In this document: positions 15,767-21,477 of the stretch, piece by piece | How the letters are laid out: every line of letters starts with the position of its first letter | How positions within the stretch are numbered: position 1 is the first letter of the stretch | Assembly: GCA_044337705.1 (NCBI GenBank) | Contig: JBIINB010000079.1 | Span: 1-21,477 of the forward strand | Length of the DNA: 21,477 bases | Origin: JBEISR01 sp044337705 | GTDB lineage: Bacteria > Planctomycetota > Planctomycetia > Pirellulales > Pirellulaceae | Direction: 5' to 3' | The notes under the pieces: model-generated | The model's database searches: none | Told to the model about the DNA's origin: nothing | Seen by the model: the letters and a program-made list of their open reading frames with translations, nothing else | Program-made: the position numbers and the translations under genes

Positions 15767-18166
15767 TTATTCCCTGGTGATCGCTTCGTCCAGGTTGAGA
15801 AGAATTCGAGCTTGCGTCCAGCGGTCCAGACCTTCCAACTGGGAGAGCTCCCACAGATCGGGACGGCGGGATGTCGTGACACGTAGAGCTGCGGCTATCC
15901 CCTCCCGCTCAATCCTGTCCGCCATCGCCTCAGCCAATTCCACATGCGCTGGATCGTTCAGCAGCGTCAGTGCCTGCAGAGGAGTGTTGCTTCTCAGGCG
16001 TCGAGTGCAACTGCTGGCGGCGTCTGGGGCGTCGAAAACGGAATTGGCGGGGGCCGGGGTAGCGCGGTAGCAGAAAGTGTAAAGGCCTCGCCGAAACCGG
16101 TCCTCCCCATGGCTCAACTTCCAGCTCTGCTTCCCCTGCCCCTGGTTCAAGATACCGTCGGGGATGGGCGGAAAGACCGAAGGCCCGCCCACCTTGCGGC
16201 TCAATTGCCCGCTAGCCGAAAGCAGAGCATCCCGCACCAGTTCCGAGTCTAACCGCAGTCGATTTTGACGGGACCACCATTGATTTAGTGGGTCCAGCTG
16301 ATTGGAATCTTCGCGGAGTACCGACGACTGTCGATAGGTACGGGAAGTCACGATCAATCGATGCAATCGCTTGACGCTCCACCCCTGCTCCTGCCACGTG
16401 ACCGCCAGCCAATCCAGAAGTTCTGGATGAGTCGGAAAAGCGCCGGTGACGCCGAAGTCATTGTCAGTGGTCACAATGCCAGATCCGAAAAACTGCTGCC
16501 AGAAGCGGTTGACCAGAACACGCGCGGTCAGCGGATTGGCAGGATCAACCAGCCAGCGAGCCAGATCGAGGCGCGAGGGCTGGCTGACCGCCGCAAAAGG
16601 ATGCAAAACTTCTGGTGTACCAGGCGTCACCAAGTCCGCCGGTCGTGTGAAATCCCCCTTGATCAACAAATGAGTCGCCCGAGGCTCCTTACGCTCCTTC
16701 ATCACCAAAGTAGTAGGGATTTCCTTGCGCTTTTGCTCCAGCTCCTGCAGATGCTTCTCCAGTTGGAGGAACTCTGCATCGGATTTCCCGGTGTGATGGA
16801 GGTAGAGTTGTCTCCGTTGCGCAGGATTCCTTTTCCCAGATTCCACGCCCAGTATCTTCTGGATTGCCTCTGGTAGCGCCTTTTTTTCCGACTCGTCCAG
16901 TCCTGCCTCCCAATTCTCAATCGCCTGTTTCGACGCTTCCATGCGAGTAGCCAGTTGGCTCTCAGTCGCGTCGATCTCTCGCTTGATCTGATCCGGATCC
17001 AGACCAGGAACTGCGACGGGAATCGTAGGTTCATCCTGATTGTTGAAGAAGCTAAATACTTGGTAGAACTCTCGCTGTGTCAGAGGGTCAAACTTATGGT
17101 CGTGGCATTGAGCACAGCCGAGCGAAAGCCCCAACCAAACCGTTCCAGTCGTGGCGACTCGATCAAATACACTATCAATCCGAAACTGTTCGACGTCGAT
17201 TCCTCCCTCCTGGTTGATGGGAGTGTTGCGATGGAATCCAGTTGCGACGATCTGTGACTGCGTCGGCTCCGGAAGCAGATCCCCGGCGATCTGCTCGATC
17301 GTGAATTGATCGAATGGCATGTCGTTTTGAAACGCGCGAATCACCCAATCGCGATAAGGCCACATCGACCGAGCTCCGTCGATCGAGTAACCGTTGCTGT
17401 CTGCGTATCGAGCTTGATCCAGCCACCAGCGAGCCCATTTTTCACCGTAGGATGCCGACACCAGCAATCGATCCACCAGATGCTGGTAGGCAAGGTCAGG
17501 ATTCCGCTGGTACTCCTCCAGAAACAGGTCCAATTCATCCGATGTCGGAGGCAGCCCCACCAGATCCAGACTGACTCGTCGCGCCAGCGTCTCAGGCAGC
17601 GCTTCCGGCGATCTCTGAAGCCCCAAGGGCTCAAGTGATCGATCGATCCATGCATCAATCGGATGATCGGCTTTCGAATCGGGAAGCTCCCACCTGGCCG
17701 GCCGTTCGAAGGCCCAGTGGTCCGCGTACACTGCCCCGTCTTCAATCCACTCTTCTAGGAGCCGACGCTCTTCCATCGTCAACGCTTTACCGCTTTGCGG
17801 CGGCGGCATCACCAGATCGGGATCGGAAGAATGGATCCGGTCCACCAAGCTGCTTTCCTCTGGTTTGCCTTGTCGAATCGCACCCGCCCGCTCCGCCTCC
17901 TCTCGAAGATCCAGTCGGAGGTCGGCTTGGCGATGGTTGGCATCCGGGCCATGACAGGATAGACAGCGATCGGCTAGCAGCGGCCGGATCGTCTGCTGAA
18001 AATGGAGCTTTTTTGCCGCATCCCGGTCGTTTGATCCTCGAATTGTCTCATGCCCCAACACAAGGTTAGGCCCATAAGCCAAAAGCATGGCGGGAATGAA
18101 GACGATCCAAGCAGCATGCATGTATCTAACCTTTCGCTTCCTTGCTGTTGGAGTGATCGCCGACAT
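15767..18166 (-). CDS. PSD1-type protein: PSCyt1 cytochrome c, DUF1549, DUF1553
   Basis: The 799-residue exported protein starts with a basic region (ARKRKVRYMH) and a hydrophobic signal (AAWIVFIPAMLLAYGPNLVLG). The PSCyt1 domain follows with the heme motif CLSCH (about residues 68-72) and an axial-ligand region LVMPPPQSGKALT. DUF1549 covers roughly 130-370, ending with a second CxxCH, GCAQCHDHKFDPLTQREFYQ. A charged, coiled-coil-like linker rich in Glu/Lys leads to DUF1553 (PSRLDLARWLVDPANPLTAR through RLRSNTPLQALTLLND). The family is expanded in planctomycetes and is probably a periplasmic redox component; its function is not established. The ATG at 18166 has GAGAG eight bases upstream; an ATG at 18121 is an alternative and the frame is open further to 18271. 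DUF1501 follows in the same operon. Confidence 0.93.
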   Translation of the reverse strand: MSAITPTARKRKVRYMHAAWIVFIPAMLLAYGPNLVLGHETIRGSNDRDAAKKLHFQQTIRPLLADRCLSCHGPDANHRQADLRLDLREEAERAGAIRQGKPEESSLVDRIHSSDPDLVMPPPQSGKALTMEERRLLEEWIEDGAVYADHWAFERPARWELPDSKADHPIDAWIDRSLEPLGLQRSPEALPETLARRVSLDLVGLPPTSDELDLFLEEYQRNPDLAYQHLVDRLLVSASYGEKWARWWLDQARYADSNGYSIDGARSMWPYRDWVIRAFQNDMPFDQFTIEQIAGDLLPEPTQSQIVATGFHRNTPINQEGGIDVEQFRIDSVFDRVATTGTVWLGLSLGCAQCHDHKFDPLTQREFYQVFSFFNNQDEPTIPVAVPGLDPDQIKREIDATESQLATRMEASKQAIENWEAGLDESEKKALPEAIQKILGVESGKRNPAQRRQLYLHHTGKSDAEFLQLEKHLQELEQKRKEIPTTLVMKERKEPRATHLLIKGDFTRPADLVTPGTPEVLHPFAAVSQPSRLDLARWLVDPANPLTARVLVNRFWQQFFGSGIVTTDNDFGVTGAFPTHPELLDWLAVTWQEQGWSVKRLHRLIVTSRTYRQSSVLREDSNQLDPLNQWWSRQNRLRLDSELVRDALLSASGQLSRKVGGPSVFPPIPDGILNQGQGKQSWKLSHGEDRFRRGLYTFCYRATPAPANSVFDAPDAASSCTRRLRSNTPLQALTLLNDPAHVELAEAMADRIEREGIAAALRVTTSRRPDLWELSQLEGLDRWTQARILLNLDEAITRE

Positions 18167-18509
18167 CTTTTTTTCTCTCACTAAGTGAAGTGAGTCTACC
18201 TGTAGGTTGGGAGCCAGCCGAGTTGGATTGAGTTGAACCGAAAGCCGATTCAAGCCTCCACTTCGCACCATTCCGTTTGCTACTCGCTCCGCTCAAACCT
18301 CCATGATTGTATGCTAGCTGGCCGCCCCGCTGGATTCGATCCAACAAGCCGGAATGCTGGACGCACCCTGGGATCCCTGTCGGATGGTGCATTCCGGAAT
18401 TTTTACCCTTCCAATCGATCCCCATTCAACCTCCCTAAATCGTTCGTCACAACCAAAAAAGGTGGCAAGTTCCAGCCGAAATCCGACTTGTGTTCTCCTC
18501 CCCCTGGAC
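18167..18509. other. Divergent spacer between PSD1 gene and tRNA-Asp unit
   Basis: This stretch should hold the promoter of the - strand PSD1/DUF1501 operon, but I see no convincing -35/-10 pair there. A short inverted repeat CTCACT (18177-18182) and AGTGAG (18189-18194) lies 10-28 bases before the ATG at 18166. On the transcript its proximal arm overlaps the GAGAG ribosome site, so it could mask it. No protein gene is supported; frames here lack motifs. Confidence 0.45.
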
Positions 18510-18537
18510 TTGCAGCAGTCGAGGAGTAGGCTATAAT
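18510..18537 (+). promoter_or_regulatory. Sigma-70-type promoter of tRNA-Asp
   Basis: A -35 box TTGCAG (18510-18515) and a perfect -10 box TATAAT (18532-18537) are separated by 16 bases. Transcription would begin around 18544, about 33 bases before the mature tRNA. It is the best promoter in the window, as expected for a stable RNA gene. Confidence 0.82.
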
Positions 18538-18549
18538 TTCTGATCTCGT

Positions 18550-18573
18550 AGGACGTGGCTTCGGCTTCGTCCT
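18550..18573 (+). promoter_or_regulatory. Leader hairpin with C(UUCG)G tetraloop before tRNA-Asp
   Basis: AGGACG (18550-18555) pairs with CGTCCT (18568-18573). After one T-T mismatch, GGC pairs with GCT (one G-T wobble) around the loop TTCG (18560-18563), closed by C-G. This is the unusually stable UUCG tetraloop. The hairpin ends only three bases before the first base of mature tRNA, so it may guide 5' processing by RNase P or protect the leader. The folding is read directly; the role is inferred. Confidence 0.6.
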
Positions 18574-18576
18574 TCT

Positions 18577-18650
18577 GGGGTCGTAGCTCAATTGGTTAGA
18601 GCACCGGCCTGTCACGCCGGAGGTTGCGGGTTCGAGCCCCGTCGGCCTCG
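18577..18650 (+). tRNA. tRNA-Asp (anticodon GUC)
   Basis: A full cloverleaf can be drawn. The acceptor stem is GGGGTCG with CGGCCTC (two G-T wobbles). The D arm begins GCTC; the anticodon stem CCGGC/GCCGG (18604-18608 and 18616-18620) encloses the loop CTGTCAC with anticodon GTC at 18611-18613. The variable loop AGGTT is followed by the T arm GCGGG TTCGAGC CCCGT. The discriminator base is G73, an identity element for aspartate. CCA is not encoded. A promoter and a terminator flank the gene, so it forms a single-gene unit. Confidence 0.97.
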
Positions 18651-18658
18651 TTGTCATG

Positions 18659-18694
18659 AACCCAGCGGTATCGAGTGATCCGCTGGGTTTTTTT
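18659..18694 (+). terminator. Intrinsic terminator after tRNA-Asp
   Basis: A perfect 10-bp stem, AACCCAGCGG (18659-18668) and CCGCTGGGTT (18680-18689), has an 11-base loop and runs into seven T's (18688-18694). It lies eight bases after the tRNA and closes this unit. Confidence 0.92.
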
Positions 18695-18714
18695 GTCGAA
18701 ACTCCTCTCGAGCT

Positions 18715-18918
18715 TTACGACATCCGAACGTCTTCCACACTTTGGTGGTGGATCGGCGCCCCTCCCAGCGAAATCAGTATCCAAGCGGGAGATGCGGAGC
18801 CTGCCAGAATGAAGCGATACCGCTCCAGCCGCGACTTCCAAAAAAGCAGGGATCCGCCAGCTAGCCCCAAAAGAATCGCTACGACAGACTGTCTTACCGA
18901 GACTTCTGGAGTGCCCAT
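18715..18918 (-). CDS. Possible small membrane protein (hypothetical)
   Basis: This frame encodes 67 residues from an ATG at 18918, or 84 from a TTG at 18969 that overlaps the stop of the dockerin gene as TTGA. Two hydrophobic stretches, SVVAILLGLAGGSLLFW and YRFILAGSASPAWILISLG, could be membrane helices separated by a basic KSRLER. I recognise no family. No good ribosome site precedes the ATG, and the frame may be chance. The position directly behind the dockerin gene, and a possible coupled start, are the only supporting signs. Confidence 0.28.
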   Translation of the reverse strand: MGTPEVSVRQSVVAILLGLAGGSLLFWKSRLERYRFILAGSASPAWILISLGGAPIHHQSVEDVRMS

Positions 18919-18965
18919 GGTGCCAAGTATACCAACTGCAGTTTTGGCCGATCCGACTCTGCAGA

Positions 18966-20666
18966 TCAACTTCGACGCCAGCTCACCGCAACCTTCCCCT
19001 GAGCCACCTGACCTAATTCATCACGAATTACGTAGACGAAGGACTGGTAATCGCTGAGCGACCCAGGGCGGAAAATCAATTCCTGCGACTCCAAATCGAC
19101 CGCGACATAGGAGTCGCCATAGCTGGGCCAGCTCACCCATTCGGACGGCGCGTTGGGATCTCCAACAGCCACCAATTCCAAGCGGCCACCTCTTGGACTG
19201 AAGTCATTAGCCAAGACGTTCAAACGGACAGAAGCTTCAATGGGCCCGAACTCGAAGAAGTCATTCCCAGCAACCGGAGCCCCTTCCGATGCAGGGACGA
19301 CTACCGAAATTGTCCCCGAAGCGTAGGTGGAGGTGACTCCAAGGGTGGTGTAAAGAAAGGCAAAGACATTCAAGGTGACACCCTCAGGCGCGGAATAACC
19401 CAAGGCTGGCAAATAAGTCAGATCCGCGAGAATCTGATTCACCTGGGGTATGGAACCCGTTATCCATGCTCCATCGGGAAAAATAGGATAGAACGTTGCG
19501 TCTGTTGCAATCACCTCGCTTTTTAGCGTACCGGCATTGGAAAGACCGTAGGGCGGATCGCTGAAAGCAAAGCGCAAATAAATCCCAACCGTGTCCTCGG
19601 CAGCCCCCGTGTGGTCAATCCGAATAAGTCCCTGCCCAGACTCATCGCGGAACAACACTTCCGTCCCGGGTGCACTTCCGATCGCAGGTCCGCTGATCGC
19701 AAGACCAAAAGAAGGCACTTCGTCTGGAACCACTTGGTATGTGATCGAGACGGTAGCGGTCGAAGTGCGTCCAAAATCATCGGTGATCGTGTAGGAAAAG
19801 AGATCGAAGTTGCGGAACTGCCCGGAGGGCGTGTACCGCAACAGGGTAAGGCCGCTGGCATCCTGCACCACGTCGATGGTGCCCGAAATCCCCTGAGTGA
19901 CTGAATCGATTCGAATGTTCTCGCCAACGTCGTTTGCAATTACGTCGATCTCGATCGCGGGTAGCTCGGTCGCGTTGATGGAAAAGACGCCATTGCCAAA
20001 GTCTTCGTTAGCGATCAGCGGAGTCATGAAATCAACGGAGTCTCCGGCATTCAATCGGTTGATCACCAACATCGCATCGAGAGGCGTAACCCAGCGATTC
20101 CCCGTCACATCAACCATTCGTAGGTCAGCCGAATCCTCGGCTCGTGCGGGAAGAAGCATCGAAGGCTGTTGATTCAGATGATTAATCACCAACAATGCAT
20201 CTATTGGTCCCATGGATCCATCGTCATTGGTATCCATTGGCCGCTGATCGTTGTGAAATATTTCAATCCCAGGTTCAGCGAATTCCAGACCAAAACCACG
20301 ATCGACGATATCCCATTCCATCCCCTCCCACTCGAAGGTATAGAACATCTGGTCGCTCCGCCCGTCCGCCGGCATGCGCGCCCGAAGCGATGCAAGTTCC
20401 ATCGATTGCAGGTCCACCCCAAGTTCCGTGTCGATCCACTGTGCCACCTCGATGGCCATCGCTGAGCGAGGATCATCGGCGGGAAGTTCACCTACCACCT
20501 GGCCGCGAACCATCGAGACCGAAAAAAGCTCGATGTCACTGGCCATCGTCCAACGCGGTTCCAAATTCTCTATCCGAAAGCTATGCAACCGACGCGAAGT
20601 CTGGGCCGAAGAAATGTTTTTCGATCGGAGCCCAAGCAAGCCGTGAAGAAGAGCTTTGAGTATCAT
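18966..20666 (-). CDS. Exported protein with LEPR signature, dockerin-like repeats and cadherin-like (tandem-95) domains
   Basis: The 566-residue protein opens with RRLHSFRIENLEPRWTMA (to about residue 42), matching the N-terminal LEPR-type signature of planctomycete extracellular proteins. Two dockerin type I-like calcium loops, each followed by a helix, are at about 145-165 (DTNDDGSMGPIDALLVINHL) and 186-206 (DVTGNRWVTPLDAMLVINRL); the second has lost several ligands. Two cadherin-like/Big_9 units follow: IEIDVIANDVGENIRI...LLRYTPSGQFRNFDLFSYTI, then APVAGNDFFEFGPIE...LNVLANDF near the end. No catalytic domain is seen, so it is probably a surface or matrix component. The ATG at 20666 has AGGG about nine bases upstream; the longer frame to 20807 lacks family similarity. 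The partner bound by the dockerin-like part is unknown. Confidence 0.87.
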   Translation of the reverse strand: MILKALLHGLLGLRSKNISSAQTSRRLHSFRIENLEPRWTMASDIELFSVSMVRGQVVGELPADDPRSAMAIEVAQWIDTELGVDLQSMELASLRARMPADGRSDQMFYTFEWEGMEWDIVDRGFGLEFAEPGIEIFHNDQRPMDTNDDGSMGPIDALLVINHLNQQPSMLLPARAEDSADLRMVDVTGNRWVTPLDAMLVINRLNAGDSVDFMTPLIANEDFGNGVFSINATELPAIEIDVIANDVGENIRIDSVTQGISGTIDVVQDASGLTLLRYTPSGQFRNFDLFSYTITDDFGRTSTATVSITYQVVPDEVPSFGLAISGPAIGSAPGTEVLFRDESGQGLIRIDHTGAAEDTVGIYLRFAFSDPPYGLSNAGTLKSEVIATDATFYPIFPDGAWITGSIPQVNQILADLTYLPALGYSAPEGVTLNVFAFLYTTLGVTSTYASGTISVVVPASEGAPVAGNDFFEFGPIEASVRLNVLANDFSPRGGRLELVAVGDPNAPSEWVSWPSYGDSYVAVDLESQELIFRPGSLSDYQSFVYVIRDELGQVAQGKVAVSWRRS

Positions 20667-21038
20667 GGCGGCTACCCTGACGCGAGACACAATGAAGGAC
20701 CCTACTAGGTAGGCTAGCCAACGACGATTGCACGGCAAGTCACTATGCTCCGATTTCGTCAAGAAAAAAAATTGAATCGCGGCCGGAGGATACTGACAGC
20801 ATGGCATAGAGGGTGCGAAAAAACCAAATCATGAGGATTTGATAAGATAGGCAGGATGAAACCAAACCAAGCCGCCAAAAGGCATACGCTCGCATCCATG
20901 CCATCCTGCTTCTCGCAGCACCCACTGCGTGGCGGATATGAGCCTTAATGTAAATCTCTATTCGCTCGATAGGAAGCACCGAGCTTTCGGAAGCTTCCAA
21001 CGAACCGATGGGAACTATCGCCACTCGCGACGGTTGAA
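20667..21038. other. Intergenic region between gyrA and the dockerin gene
   Basis: Within these 372 bases I see the gyrA-side terminator (listed separately) and a short palindrome CCTACTAGGTAGG (20701-20713) in the leader of the dockerin gene. The - strand contains TTGACG near 20757, but no matching -10 box at the right distance. A 93-codon frame with a GTG start (20743-21024, - strand) has a hydrophobic middle but lacks family motifs and spans the terminator, so it is not called. Confidence 0.5.
20818..20843 (-). terminator. Probable intrinsic terminator of gyrA
   Basis: Read on the - strand, ATCAAATC and GATTTGGT form an 8-bp stem (one G-T pair) with a 5-base loop, followed directly by five T's. 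It is AT-rich and lies about 196 bases after the gyrA stop, upstream of the dockerin gene, so it would separate the two transcripts. Position and T run support it; the low stem stability weakens it. Confidence 0.45.
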
Positions 21039-21477
21039 TCAGGAATTTTCTTCCTCATCCTCTGCTGGCTGGGTGCCTTCCAGATCTTCCTCCAGTCCAG
21101 TCGGCATGATCGAAGGTGGAGCGGGCCGTTTGTCCCCTACTGGTTCTTCCCCGATCTGCGAAGTCTCTCCGGAGGGGACTCGCACAACCGCCGCCAGGGT
21201 GTCTCCTTCGTCGAGACTCATGATCCGAACCCCTTGCGTGTTGCGTCCGATCACACTGATCTCCCGCACCAGGACGCGTTGTACTTTTCCACGGGAGGTC
21301 ATCATGATCAATTCGTCGCTGTCATCGACTCGGGAAATCGCGACGACACGGCCGTTCCGCTTGGTGGTCTTGATGTCGATCACACCCATGCCACCGCGAC
21401 GCTGTGTCCGGTAGCGATTGGACGAACTGACATCGTCAGCATCTTCTGGCTCTCCAGGCGTCGCATCGCCTCCATCG
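21039..21477 (-). CDS. gyrA: DNA gyrase subunit A, C-terminal fragment
   Basis: Only the last 145 residues are inside the window; the gene continues beyond the right edge. The segment YRTQRRGGMGVIDIKTTKRN with GRVVAISRVDDSDELIMMTS, then VREISVIGRNTQGVRIMSL and DEGDTLAAVVRV, matches the last blade of the gyrase A C-terminal beta-propeller, which wraps DNA during negative supercoiling. Before it lies an acidic, low-complexity insert (DGGDATPGEPEDADDVSSS) between blades. After it is a roughly 40-residue tail ending in EEDLEGTQPAEDEEENS. Acidic tails of this kind are known to tune wrapping in some bacteria. The N-terminal breakage-reunion domain is not in the window, so ParC is a remote alternative; the QRRGG and VGRNTQGV pattern favours GyrA. 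Confidence 0.92.
   Translation of the reverse strand, partial: DGGDATPGEPEDADDVSSSNRYRTQRRGGMGVIDIKTTKRNGRVVAISRVDDSDELIMMTSRGKVQRVLVREISVIGRNTQGVRIMSLDEGDTLAAVVRVPSGETSQIGEEPVGDKRPAPPSIMPTGLEEDLEGTQPAEDEEENS

Noticed and set aside
18403..18657. 84-codon frame on the - strand containing RPTGLEPATSGVTGRCSNQL
   Set aside because: This is the familiar false protein produced by reading antisense through a tRNA gene; 'GLEPATS' frames are a common database artefact. The tRNA-Asp at 18577-18650 explains it.
20743..21024. 93-codon frame with GTG start between gyrA and the dockerin gene
   Set aside because: No family motif or good ribosome site, and it runs through the probable gyrA terminator; the hydrophobic middle could arise by chance.

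Overview
The window reads as chromosomal DNA from a planctomycete, most likely of the Pirellula/Rhodopirellula type. The evidence is a set of planctomycete-typical genes: a DUF1559 pseudopilin with the C-terminal H-x9-DG motif, a PSCyt1-DUF1549-DUF1553 cytochrome next to a DUF1501 protein, and a large exported protein carrying an LEPR-type N-terminal signature and dockerin-like repeats. The core genes (gyrA, tyrS, ispD, rdgB, tRNA-Asp) are ordinary bacterial ones. I see no phage, insertion sequence, integron or CRISPR array.

Layout. (1) Positions 1-2871, + strand: the 3' end of a TIGR01777/YfcH-type epimerase, then a tightly coupled pair consisting of an asparagine-synthetase-like PP-loop ATPase with a cut-down glutaminase domain and an Elp3/RaSEA-like radical SAM enzyme (ATGA overlap). 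A class I methyltransferase faces them on the - strand (2980-3828). (2) Positions 4217-8004, + strand: a secreted FG-GAP/VCBS propeller protein, a secreted alpha/beta hydrolase and an aldo/keto reductase, spaced 78-92 bases apart. (3) Positions 8076-11998, - strand: ispD, tyrS, a GT9 heptosyltransferase-like gene and rdgB, a housekeeping run with close junctions at GT9/rdgB and tyrS/GT9. (4) Positions 12213-13818, + strand: DUF1559 pseudopilin and a small lipoprotein, with an intercistronic hairpin. (5) Positions 14223-18166, - strand: PSD1-type cytochrome followed by its DUF1501 partner. (6) Positions 18510-18694, + strand: a self-contained tRNA-Asp(GUC) unit with a clear promoter, a UUCG-capped leader hairpin and an intrinsic terminator. 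(7) Positions 18715-21477, - strand: the 3' end of gyrA, a terminator, the dockerin/cadherin-like exported protein and a doubtful small membrane ORF.

The most promising candidate for an undescribed system is the PP-loop ATPase/radical SAM pair at 560-2871. The ATPase keeps its ATP site but has lost the catalytic half of its glutaminase domain, and the radical SAM enzyme carries extra C-terminal cysteines. Together they suggest an ATP-driven condensation followed by radical chemistry on an unknown substrate. That function is inference. The remaining genes fit known families, although PSD1/DUF1501 and DUF1559/lipoprotein are common planctomycete pairs whose cellular roles remain poorly defined.
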